Shown: positions 1-5,597 of the stretch, piece after piece
Layout of the letters: each line of letters begins with the position of its first letter
Numbering within the stretch: position 1 is the first letter of the stretch
Source: an uncultured Collinsella sp.
GTDB lineage: Bacteria; Actinomycetota; Coriobacteriia; Coriobacteriales; Coriobacteriaceae
Direction: 5' to 3'
DNA length: 6,377 nt
Assembly (NCBI GenBank): GCA_900550185.1
Contig: URRN01000120.1
Span: forward strand, 1 to 6,377
The notes under the pieces: generated by a model
The model's input: only the letters and a program-made list of their open reading frames with translations
Database searches by the model: none
What the model was told of the DNA's origin: nothing
Translations under genes and position numbers: made by a program

Positions 1-2020
1 CGAGCTCACGGATGCGGCGCTTGCGCTCCAAGGCACCCGAAGCCTCGCCGGCATCGAGCCCCACGCGCACCAGACCACCACAGCTCACGCGGGCGCCATC
101 GGGAGTCACGTAGCTCACACCGTCAACGACAGGGGCAGCCAACGCGGCAGCCAAGTCATCGACCACGTAATAGCCGCCGAGAAGGGCCTCGACAACCGGG
201 CCATAACCGGAGCGCACGGACAGACGATCGACCAGACGCGTACCGGCAGCGCCATTGGCAGCAGCACCGCCGCTCACGCCGCGCGCCATCAGCAGTGCCT
301 CACCCGAGGCCTTCTTCTGGTCCAGGGCAGCGCGACCGGCGCGCTCGAGTGCGGCAGCGTTATCGAACAGCAGGGCATCGATATCACCTGCGAGCAGCTG
401 CTCAACCAGACCCTCGAGCTCACGCGGTGCCTCGAGCACATCGCCCAGACGGCCCGAAACATCGTCGCCCAGCGCGCCCACCAGACGGCTCACCAGCGGC
501 GAGCTGTCTGCCATGCGGGCATCAAGCTTCTTTTGGCTGGCAAGCTCCGAGCGAACCTCGGACAGCTTGTTGCGCGCTTCGCTCTCGCAATTACGCAGGT
601 CCTTGAGGGCAGCGCGTGCCGTCTCGGTGGCCTCGCGCGCATCGTTCTGGGCCTGACGAGCCGCCTCAAGGGCACTCTCAAGCTCCTCAGCACGGTCGCG
701 ACGGCTCTCGAGCGAGGCCGTGACCTCCTCGAGCTGTTCATCGATCTGCTCCAAGCGCGAGGCGTACATGTTGTCCTCAACCTCGGCGTTACTCAGCGAG
801 TCCTTCACCTTGGCGAGTTCGAGCGCCGCGTTATCGGCCCGACGCTGCACATCGCGTTGCTCACGCGTAAGCTGCGAAATCTGATTGTCGAGAGCCACGC
901 GTCGCTCGTGGAGCTCAGCGGCGGCAGGACCAGCGGCGTCAACGTCCTCCTGGGCCTGCATGTGCGCGCCGGTCACTTCCTCAAGCTGTGCACGCGCGTC
1001 CTCGAGCTCCTCGACCACGCGACGACGCTGATGCTCGGAGCTCGAGATCTGGCCACGCATGTCGGACAGGCGCGACACCATGTTGTGGCCCTTTTCCTCG
1101 AGCAGGCGCATATCGGAGTTAATGCGGCCGACCACGTCTTGCATATGGCGGCGCTGCTCGCCCAGGTCGCCCACAAACAGGCCCTTTTCCTCGAGCATGA
1201 CCTGAAGCTTCTCGAGCTCGCGCTCCTTTTCGCCCAAGCGGTACTGCGCAAGCTCCAGCTCGGCGGCGCCTTCCTTGGAGCGGCTCTCCAGGTCGTTCCA
1301 CTGCGACTGCAGCGAACGCAGCTCGTCGACGGCTAGCATCTGCGTAAGCTCGTTCGCACGCGAGGACAGCTCTTTGTACTTGCGCGCACGATCGACCTGA
1401 CGCTCCAGCGGTCGCAGCTGACGGGCAATTTCCTTATTGATGTCGCGGGCACGCGTCAGGTGCTCGTCCATCGACTTTATCTTTTTGAGCGCACGCTCCT
1501 TGCGGCGCTTGTGCTTGGAGATGCCGGCGGCCTCCTCGATGAGGGCACGGCGCTCCTCGGGGCGGCTCTGCAAAATGGCATCGAGCTTGCCCTGGCTGAT
1601 GATGGAATGCGTATCCTTGCCCAGGCCCGAATCGTGCAGGATGTCCTGAATGTCCATCAGGCGGCACGGACTCGAGTTGATGAGGTACTCGCTTTCGCCC
1701 GAGCGATACATACGACGGGTGATGGCGACCTCGTCAAAATCGACGGGCAGCATATGGTCCGAGTTATCGAGCACAAGCGTGACCTCGGCGACACCCACCG
1801 GCTTGCGCGCTGACGAGCCCGAGAAGATGACATCCTCCATGGCCTGGCCGCGCAGCTGCTTGGCGCTCTGCTCGCCCAGGACCCACAGAATCGAGTCGGA
1901 GATGTTCGATTTTCCCGAGCCGTTGGGACCGACGATGACGGTTAGGCCCGGCTCAAACGTCATATGGGCGCGGTCGGCAAACGACTTGAACCCTTTGAGC
2001 GTGAGGGACTTGAGATACAC
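1..2020 (-). CDS. smc: Chromosome segregation/condensation ATPase SMC, N-terminal 673 residues (3' end cut by window edge)
   Basis: SMC forms the ATP-driven dimer that, with ScpA/ScpB, organises and helps segregate the bacterial chromosome. The start is the GTG at 2020: the product opens YLKSLTLKGFKSFAD, the classic SMC N-terminus, and GAGGAA lies just upstream (2023-2028). Visible parts: Walker A GPNGSGKS at residues 31-38, the NISDSILWVLGEQSAK helix, a Q-loop region with ISQGKLDAIL, then EERRALIEEAAGI. A long heptad-rich N-terminal coiled-coil arm runs from about 170 to 500. A hinge covers about 508-654 and ends near GGLVRVG, and ALERKRRIREL begins the returning arm. The family is usually near 1,180 residues, so the C-terminal arm, ABC signature and Walker B lie outside the window. 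I found no stop or frameshift in 673 codons. It starts 10 nt after rnc, so it is probably co-transcribed. The hinge glycine motif is slightly degenerate (see findings). Identity is very secure. Confidence 0.97.
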   Translation of the reverse strand, partial: MYLKSLTLKGFKSFADRAHMTFEPGLTVIVGPNGSGKSNISDSILWVLGEQSAKQLRGQAMEDVIFSGSSARKPVGVAEVTLVLDNSDHMLPVDFDEVAITRRMYRSGESEYLINSSPCRLMDIQDILHDSGLGKDTHSIISQGKLDAILQSRPEERRALIEEAAGISKHKRRKERALKKIKSMDEHLTRARDINKEIARQLRPLERQVDRARKYKELSSRANELTQMLAVDELRSLQSQWNDLESRSKEGAAELELAQYRLGEKERELEKLQVMLEEKGLFVGDLGEQRRHMQDVVGRINSDMRLLEEKGHNMVSRLSDMRGQISSSEHQRRRVVEELEDARAQLEEVTGAHMQAQEDVDAAGPAAAELHERRVALDNQISQLTREQRDVQRRADNAALELAKVKDSLSNAEVEDNMYASRLEQIDEQLEEVTASLESRRDRAEELESALEAARQAQNDAREATETARAALKDLRNCESEARNKLSEVRSELASQKKLDARMADSSPLVSRLVGALGDDVSGRLGDVLEAPRELEGLVEQLLAGDIDALLFDNAAALERAGRAALDQKKASGEALLMARGVSGGAAANGAAGTRLVDRLSVRSGYGPVVEALLGGYYVVDDLAAALAAPVVDGVSYVTPDGARVSCGGLVRVGLDAGEASGALERKRRIREL

Positions 2021-2030
2021 GGTTCCTCGC

Positions 2031-2756
2031 TTAAACAGGCTTCTTGTTGAGAATCACGCCGTTAGTGGTGTAACCCATGCGGTCGAGCGCCTCGAGCGCA
2101 GCGGCTCCCTCGGCCTCCTTCTTGGAGGAACCGGTGCCGCGGCCCTGGCGAATACCGTCGATCAACACCACGGCGGTAAAGGTCGGTGCATGCGCCGGGC
2201 CTTCAGAGCCAACGAGCTTGTACGCCGGAGGCTCGTGGCCGTCGGCTTGCACGCACTCCTGCAAAAACGACTTGGGGTTCGCAGGATGCTCGGCACGCTC
2301 GGAGGCCAAATGGGGCTTAAGCGTACGGTGGATGAACTCCGCCGCCGCATCCCAGCCAGCATCCAGATACAGCGCACCCACGAGCGACTCATAGACGTTC
2401 TCGAGCGCCGAGTGCAGGCCGCGCGCGCCGGTACCGGTCTCGGAGGCACCAAAGATGATGATGTCGTCGATGCCCAGCTCATGGGATACCTCGGACAGCG
2501 TGGCACCCGAGACGAGCGACACCTTCAGGCGCGTAAGCTTGCCCTCGTCAAACTCCGGATAGGACTCAAAGAGCGAACGGGCGACGACGGCGCCCAAAAT
2601 GGAATCGCCCAAGAACTCAAGGCGCTCATAGCTGGCAGAAACCGGCTGGCCCTCGACTGCCGAGGGATGCGTAAGGGCCGCGCGCAGCAGCACCTTATTA
2701 TTGAACTCGTGCCCCAGGATTTCCTGGGCACGCGTAAGTCGTTCGGATAAAGCCAA
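2031..2756 (-). CDS. rnc: Ribonuclease III
   Basis: RNase III is an Mg-dependent double-strand-specific endonuclease that processes rRNA precursors and structured mRNAs as a dimer. The protein is 241 residues, a normal family length. The catalytic domain (about 1-150) contains LTHPS at 28-32 and the signature ERLEFLGDSIL at 44-54 (E44, E47, D51), then EGKLTRLK with E71, and ENVYESLVGALYLD with E123. The dsRNA-binding domain (about 165-232) runs from NPKSFLQECVQADG to GSSKKEAEGAAALEAL, followed by a short tail. The start is TTG at 2756: a TAG stop lies in frame only two codons upstream, and a GGAGG Shine-Dalgarno sits 8 nt before it. Position 120 is Asn where most family members have a catalytic Asp. 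The gene begins 3 nt after acpP, which implies coupled translation. Confidence 0.97.
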   Translation of the reverse strand: MALSERLTRAQEILGHEFNNKVLLRAALTHPSAVEGQPVSASYERLEFLGDSILGAVVARSLFESYPEFDEGKLTRLKVSLVSGATLSEVSHELGIDDIIIFGASETGTGARGLHSALENVYESLVGALYLDAGWDAAAEFIHRTLKPHLASERAEHPANPKSFLQECVQADGHEPPAYKLVGSEGPAHAPTFTAVVLIDGIRQGRGTGSSKKEAEGAAALEALDRMGYTTNGVILNKKPV

Positions 2757-2759
2757 GAC

Positions 2760-3002
2760 CTAGGCCTCCCTGGCGTTTTCGATCGCGTCGACGGCGTCGG
2801 CGACAGAGTTGAGCGAGAGCAGGGTCTCGTCATCGATCTCGAGATTGAACTCGTCCTCGATAGCCGTAACCAGCTGCAGGCGCTCGAGCGAGTTGGCATC
2901 GAGGTCGTCAAAGGTGGTCTCATCGCTAATTTCGGCAACATCGACGCCCAGAACGTCAGCAGCGACCTCGGCGATCTTGTCGAAGATTTCGGAGCGGTCC
3001 AT
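2760..3002 (-). CDS. acpP: Acyl carrier protein
   Basis: This 80-residue acidic protein has the size and helical pattern of ACP, which carries growing fatty acyl chains on a 4'-phosphopantetheine arm. The attachment site is Ser38 in DLDANSLERLQL, followed by the acidic recognition helix with AIEDEFNLEI. In most ACPs the residue before the serine is Asp (DSL); here it is Asn37 (codon AAC at 2892-2894), a variation worth noting. The start is ATG 3002, with GAGGAA ending 5 nt upstream; an in-frame ATG at 3017 would overlap that ribosome site and is less likely. It lies downstream of plsX, whose substrate is acyl-ACP, and directly upstream of rnc. The acpP-rnc-smc order is common in Firmicutes. 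The 124-nt leader holds a perfect palindrome that may control it. It could be a specialised ACP, but the context suggests the housekeeping one. Confidence 0.95.
   Translation of the reverse strand: MDRSEIFDKIAEVAADVLGVDVAEISDETTFDDLDANSLERLQLVTAIEDEFNLEIDDETLLSLNSVADAVDAIENAREA
2765..2770 (-). promoter_or_regulatory. Ribosome binding site of rnc inside the end of acpP
   Basis: GGGAGG on the minus strand lies 8 nt (from its GGAGG core) before the TTG start of rnc and is formed by the Arg-Glu codons near the C-terminus of acpP. It decides the start of rnc, because no ATG or GTG fits the conserved N-terminus and an in-frame TAG closes the frame just upstream. Confidence 0.75.
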
Positions 3003-3038
3003 AGCGCTTCCTCTCATAGTGCATGAATAGCAAAAGAA

Positions 3039-3060
3039 TGGTACCGCCCGGGCGGTACCA
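3039..3060 (-). promoter_or_regulatory. Perfect 22-bp palindrome in the acpP leader: possible operator or terminator/attenuator
   Basis: Half-sites TGGTACCGC and GCGGTACCA flank a self-complementary CCGG centre, giving 22 bp of perfect dyad symmetry. It lies 36 nt upstream of the acpP start and 66 nt downstream of the plsX stop. On the minus strand it is followed by TTCTTTTGCT, so the RNA could fold into a 9-bp stem with a 4-nt loop followed by a U-rich stretch, resembling an imperfect intrinsic terminator. The long exact symmetry also suits a dimeric repressor site just downstream of a possible -10 box at 3074-3079. I cannot choose between these roles from sequence alone. Confidence 0.6.
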
Positions 3061-3073
3061 AGACACGGTTCTG

Positions 3074-3079
3074 ATTCTA
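3074..3079 (-). promoter_or_regulatory. Possible -10 box of an acpP promoter
   Basis: TAGAAT on the minus strand matches the TATAAT consensus at five of six bases and lies in the plsX-acpP gap, about 14 nt upstream of the palindrome. There is no convincing -35 hexamer at 16-18 nt. A start from here would place the palindrome at about +10 to +30, a typical repressor position. The call is weak. Confidence 0.28.
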
Positions 3080-3126
3080 CCCCACGACGTGCACCGCGAA
3101 GCACATAACAGCGCTCTAACTCGCTC

Positions 3127-4146
3127 TTATAAAACGATACCGTCCATAGAGTTGGCGACATTCTCGACCAGCCCGGCGCGCACGGCTTCGGCCGCCGCGA
3201 GCGCACCGTTTTTGACAGCCTCGACCGAGGTGGCACCATGGCCGATCAGGACCACGCCACGCAGGCCCAAAAGAATCGCGCCGCCCTTGGCATCACCAGA
3301 GAGCTTGGCCTTAATCTCGCGCATCTGCTTTTTGATGAGCAGCGCGGCGATCTTGGTGCCGAGCGAGGCCATAAAGGCGCCCTTGAGCTCCTGCAGCAAA
3401 AACTTGGCAGCGCCCTCGGTAGCCTTGAGAGCGATATTGCCCGACATGCCGTCGGCAACAACGACATCGAAATTGCCCGAGGTGAGGTCGGTGCCTTCGC
3501 AGTTGCCCACAAAGCCCGGAACTGCGGCCTTCATAGCAGGGAAGCAGGCCTTGGTAAAGTTAGAACCCTTCTCGTCCTCGGTGCCGTTACCAAGCAGGCC
3601 CACGCGAGGATGTTCGATGCCCAGGACGACGCGGGCATAGGCGCTACCCATCTGGGCAAAACGCACCATATCGTCAACCTCGACATCGGGGTTGGCACCC
3701 ATGTCGCACAGCACCGTCAGACCGCCGGCGCGATTGGGCAGCGCATTGGTCAGACAGGGGCGCACCGGCTGCTTCTTGCCTTCGGCCTGATACCTAAACG
3801 GCGTCACGTATGCGGTAGCAGCGGCGGTCATGGCGCCGGTGGAGCCGGCGGAGAAGAACGCGTCAGCGTTGCCCTTTTTGATGGCGCGGCAGGCAAGCAC
3901 GATCGAGGACTTGCGCTTGGTCATCACGGCGCGAATGGGATCGTCATCCATGGCGATAACGTCGGGTGCATCGAGGGCCTCAACACGTGCATGGGAAGCA
4001 GCAAAGGGATTAACGATTTCGGCGGGGCCAGCTGCCAAGACCTCGATATCGGGATCGGCGGCAAGTGCAGCCTCGATGCCATCGAGAACAACCTGAGGTT
4101 TCTCGTCTCCGCCCACAACGTCTACACAAATGCGAACGTTACTCAT
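3127..4146 (-). CDS. plsX: Phosphate acyltransferase PlsX (acyl-ACP:phosphate)
   Basis: PlsX converts acyl-ACP and phosphate to acyl-phosphate plus ACP; membrane PlsY then uses acyl-phosphate to acylate glycerol-3-phosphate, the first step of phospholipid synthesis. It is a peripheral cytoplasmic enzyme. The 339-residue product matches the family length. Landmarks are VDVVGGDEKP at 8-17, SAGSTGAMTAAATAY at 99-113, CDMGANPDVEVDD at 147-159, VGLLGNGTEDEKG at 182-194, GNCEGTD at 214-220, DGMSGNIALKATEG at 232-245 and GGAILLGLRG...IGHG at 288-304. I chose ATG 4146 over the in-frame ATG at 4152 because AAGGAG (4154-4159) is 7 nt from the former and only 1 nt from the latter. It follows rpmF, as in the E. 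coli yceD-rpmF-plsX order, and precedes acpP. No fabH, fabD or fabG lies between plsX and acpP. A terminator-like hairpin directly upstream suggests its expression is controlled separately from rpmF. Confidence 0.96.
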   Translation of the reverse strand: MSNVRICVDVVGGDEKPQVVLDGIEAALAADPDIEVLAAGPAEIVNPFAASHARVEALDAPDVIAMDDDPIRAVMTKRKSSIVLACRAIKKGNADAFFSAGSTGAMTAAATAYVTPFRYQAEGKKQPVRPCLTNALPNRAGGLTVLCDMGANPDVEVDDMVRFAQMGSAYARVVLGIEHPRVGLLGNGTEDEKGSNFTKACFPAMKAAVPGFVGNCEGTDLTSGNFDVVVADGMSGNIALKATEGAAKFLLQELKGAFMASLGTKIAALLIKKQMREIKAKLSGDAKGGAILLGLRGVVLIGHGATSVEAVKNGALAAAEAVRAGLVENVANSMDGIVL

Positions 4147-4161
4147 ATACATGCTCCTTAT

Positions 4162-4193
4162 ACAAAAATGGCCGACTCATTGAGCCGGCCATT
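4162..4193 (-). terminator. Intrinsic terminator/attenuator between rpmF and plsX
   Basis: On the minus strand, AATGGCCG pairs perfectly with CGGCCATT. An inner G.U pair and CTC/GAG extend the stem to about 12 pairs around an AAT loop. The 3' arm runs directly into TTTTT (4164-4168; the last T's of the arm can also pair with the 5' AA). This is a textbook intrinsic terminator shape. It ends only 2 nt before the plsX Shine-Dalgarno at 4154-4159, so no promoter fits between it and plsX. Some read-through or a start upstream of the hairpin must feed plsX and probably acpP-rnc-smc. Confidence 0.8.
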
Positions 4194-4196
4194 GTG

Positions 4197-4210
4197 GTTC
4201 CATTTGGAAC
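4197..4210 (-). repeat. Short inverted repeat upstream of the plsX leader terminator
   Basis: GTTCCA and TGGAAC are exact inverted copies separated by two bases, 3 nt upstream of the terminator hairpin on the transcript. As RNA the practical hairpin would be GTTCC-AAAT-GGAAC. It could be a protein operator or a small upstream hairpin of an attenuator. The function is unknown. Confidence 0.45.
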
Positions 4211-4224
4211 GGCATCGCATCCAG

Positions 4225-4230
4225 AGTATA
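4225..4230 (-). promoter_or_regulatory. Possible -10 box upstream of the plsX leader
   Basis: TATACT on the minus strand, 3 nt after the rpmF stop codon, matches TATAAT at five of six positions. No good -35 hexamer is visible at 16-18 nt upstream. If active, transcripts would begin near 4218 and carry both the small inverted repeat and the terminator hairpin as a plsX 5' leader. Confidence 0.3.
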
Positions 4231-4233
4231 GCG

Positions 4234-4413
4234 TTACTCGGTAACGATAACCTCACGGTCCTTGTAGAAACCGCAGCTGGGGCACACGTGGTGCGGAAGC
4301 TTGACAGCACCGCAACGGGGGCACGTGGACTGAGCCGCAGCCGAGATCTTCATGTTGGCGGAACGACGGGTGTGAGTGCGGATACGACCCTGCTTTTGTT
4401 TAGGTACGGGCAT
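4234..4413 (-). CDS. rpmF: 50S ribosomal protein L32 (zinc-binding form)
   Basis: The 59-residue product begins MPVPKQKQGRIRTHTRRSAN, the usual L32 N-terminus, and is rich in Lys and Arg as expected for an rRNA-binding large-subunit protein. Four cysteines in two CxxC pairs (C31, C34, C44, C47) mark the zinc-binding C+ paralogue type; zinc-free L32 forms lack them. The start is ATG 4413 with AGGAAGG ending about 5 nt upstream. It sits between the DUF177 gene and plsX, a neighbourhood conserved across many phyla. Its length and sequence are normal, and a terminator-like hairpin follows the gene. Confidence 0.97.
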   Translation of the reverse strand: MPVPKQKQGRIRTHTRRSANMKISAAAQSTCPRCGAVKLPHHVCPSCGFYKDREVIVTE

Positions 4414-4463
4414 AGTGACCTTCCTTATGAACTATCCAGTGTGGCGATTACGCGCAAGTAGCG

Positions 4464-4472
4464 ATACTACCA
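4464..4472 (-). promoter_or_regulatory. Weak extended -10-like motif upstream of rpmF
   Basis: The 64-nt gap between the DUF177 gene and rpmF contains TGG-TAGTAT on the minus strand, an extended -10 pattern with four of six consensus bases. No acceptable -35 is at normal spacing. The surrounding TGTGGTA is also found before the SepIVA-like gene. It may give rpmF its own start, but the support is thin. Confidence 0.2.
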
Positions 4473-4477
4473 CAGTT

Positions 4478-5032
4478 TTACTCATCAAGCTTGAGATTCT
4501 TCAATGCTGCAAATGGATTTTCCGTGGCAGCGGCCCATTCTGCCTCTGCCTGGGCGGCGCAATCGCATTGCTCGACGTTGAGATTGCAACCGCAAGTGGG
4601 GCACAGACCGCGGCAATCGGGCTTGCACAGAACGACAAACGGCGTGTCCATAACGACCGCGTCCTTGATGGGCTCACCCAGATCGACGATGCGGTCCTCA
4701 CCCAGGAGCTCGTAGCCGTCCTCGTAGGCCTCGGGATCCTCGGGCTCATCAAAGAGGTAGAACTCCTCAATCTCACCGGCAATATCAAACGAAGCGGGCT
4801 CCAGGCAACGGTCGCACTCGCCAGTGGCGTGCGCGCGGACCATACCGGTGAGCAAGACACCGGTACCGGCATTGGTAAAGACAACGTCGTAGTCGATGCC
4901 GTCCTGTAGCTGGTACTCCTTCTCGCCCACCGTGTAGGTGGCAACATCGACCTTGCCGGTCAGCGGATACGAATCACCAGGAAACTCGAGCTGCTCGGAA
5001 AGATCGACGGTAACGCTCGGGAACTCAGCCAT
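4478..5032 (-). CDS. DUF177/YceD family protein (large-subunit rRNA accumulation protein homologue)
   Basis: This 184-residue protein belongs to the YceD/DUF177 family, whose gene is almost always next to rpmF. In E. coli and plants, members are linked to 23S rRNA accumulation and ribosome assembly; the exact chemistry is unsettled. Seen here: a beta-rich N-terminal part with the CDRC motif (C73, C76); an acidic middle (about 89-122) with FYLFDEPEDPEAYEDGYE; and the family's C-terminal cysteine cluster CKPDCRGLCPTCGCNLN followed by CDC (C136, C140, C144, C147, C149, C156, C158), probably zinc-binding. I chose ATG 5032, which shares one base with the stop of the upstream gene (TAATG) and fits the usual N-terminus. 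No strong ribosome site precedes it, so translation is likely coupled. A longer in-frame start at 5083 would overlap the upstream gene and is not favoured. Confidence 0.92.
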   Translation of the reverse strand: MAEFPSVTVDLSEQLEFPGDSYPLTGKVDVATYTVGEKEYQLQDGIDYDVVFTNAGTGVLLTGMVRAHATGECDRCLEPASFDIAGEIEEFYLFDEPEDPEAYEDGYELLGEDRIVDLGEPIKDAVVMDTPFVVLCKPDCRGLCPTCGCNLNVEQCDCAAQAEAEWAAATENPFAALKNLKLDE

Positions 5033-5529
5033 TACCACTGACCATTCTGTTGGGCGGCACCCTCGTTGAGCTGCTGACGGCAACGGGTAACGGTGCCGGT
5101 CAGGCTCTTGAGGTTCTCCTCCAGGTGCGTAAAGACCTGCTCTGCGTAGTCCTCGGCAGCATAACGCGTCTCGCGCTCGTACTGCTGGGCACGATCGCGG
5201 ATGTCGTCGGCCTGCTGCTGTGCTAAGCGGACGATCTCCTGCTCACCGGCAATGGTGAGGGCCTGCTGCTGAGCGTCGGCGATGATGGAATCGGCCTGAG
5301 CGGCGGCGGAAGCCATAAGCTCCTCGCGCTCCTTAAGGATACGGCGGGACTTCTGCCACTCCTCGGGATAGCTCATGCGGATCTCGTCGAGGATGTTGAA
5401 GAACACGTCGGCGTCGATGACCTTGAACTGAGCGTTCTTGCCGAAAGGCGGCTTGGCTTCCTCGATCAGCCCTTCGAGCTCATCGACCAAGCTGACGATC
5501 CTATCGCCAGGAAAATTCTCGCCCGGCAT
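5032..5529 (-). CDS. SepIVA/DivIVA-like coiled-coil protein
   Basis: This soluble, charged 165-residue protein resembles the actinobacterial family of M. tuberculosis Rv2927c (SepIVA, a DivIVA-domain septation/envelope-growth factor). It occupies the same place, directly upstream of a DUF177 gene. The N-terminal region (about 9-26) is VSLVDELEGLIEEAK-like, followed by FKVIDADVFFNILDEIRMSYPEEW (35-58), which corresponds to the family's segment that sets up the coiled coil. From about 60 to 160 it is an Ala/Gln/Glu-rich coiled coil with ADSIIADAQQQA and QQADDIRDRAQQYERETR. There is no signal peptide or membrane segment. Start ATG 5529 follows GGAG by 5 nt; in-frame ATGs further upstream overlap or precede that site. 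It is shorter than the mycobacterial protein, mostly in the coiled coil. The name is inferred from similarity of plan and context, and a generic DivIVA or ATP-synthase-b-like coiled coil is the alternative. Confidence 0.82.
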   Translation of the reverse strand: MPGENFPGDRIVSLVDELEGLIEEAKPPFGKNAQFKVIDADVFFNILDEIRMSYPEEWQKSRRILKEREELMASAAAQADSIIADAQQQALTIAGEQEIVRLAQQQADDIRDRAQQYERETRYAAEDYAEQVFTHLEENLKSLTGTVTRCRQQLNEGAAQQNGQW

Positions 5530-5564
5530 CCGGTCTCCTTTCATAGGTAACATATCATCGTGTT

Positions 5565-5573
5565 AGTTTACCA
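5565..5573 (-). promoter_or_regulatory. Possible extended -10 promoter element before the SepIVA-like gene
   Basis: The 68-nt gap downstream of coaD contains TGG-TAAACT on the minus strand, an extended -10 pattern (TGn plus four of six consensus bases), 35 nt upstream of the start codon. A T-rich stretch near 5588-5596 lies roughly at -35 but is no clear hexamer. It may start a transcript for the SepIVA-like gene, DUF177 and rpmF. Confidence 0.3.
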
Positions 5574-5574
5574 C

Positions 5575-5588
5575 ATGCCACCAGGCAT
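5575..5588. repeat. Short inverted repeat between coaD and the SepIVA-like gene
   Basis: ATGCC and GGCAT flank four bases. On the minus strand the T tract comes before rather than after the stem, and on the plus strand the stem is followed by A's, so it does not fit an intrinsic terminator in either direction. It lies just upstream of the possible -10 element and could be an operator or chance. Confidence 0.3.
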
Positions 5589-5597
5589 TAAAAAACG

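Noticed and set aside
340..1260. Very frequent CTCGAG and GAGCTC hexamers
   Set aside because: These come from Leu-Glu and Glu-Leu pairs in the SMC coiled coil with GC-rich codon choice, not from a DNA repeat family.
533..1336. 267-codon open frame on the plus strand
   Set aside because: It is antisense to the SMC coiled-coil arm; the Leu-rich product simply mirrors Glu/Leu codons (CTCGAG, GAGCTC) of the real gene.
1650..2750. 366-codon open frame on the plus strand
   Set aside because: It runs antisense across both smc and rnc, ignoring the gene boundary, and has no recognisable family.
3003..3017. Alternative acpP start at 3017 giving five extra residues
   Set aside because: The reading MRGSA would use the Shine-Dalgarno itself as coding sequence; ATG 3002 has the proper spacing and a normal ACP N-terminus.
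4301..4306. Perfect TTGACA (-35-like) on the plus strand
   Set aside because: No -10 box at 16-18 nt and no plus-strand gene downstream; it is within the rpmF coding region.
3238..4461. Long open frame of 407 codons on the plus strand
   Set aside because: It lies antisense to plsX and rpmF, whose families are certain. Its product is a Gly/His/Ala-rich shadow of GC-rich codons with no domain I recognise.
5575..5596. Hairpin plus T/A run after coaD as an intrinsic terminator
   Set aside because: The T tract is on the wrong side of the stem for the minus-strand transcript, and the plus strand has A's after the stem.
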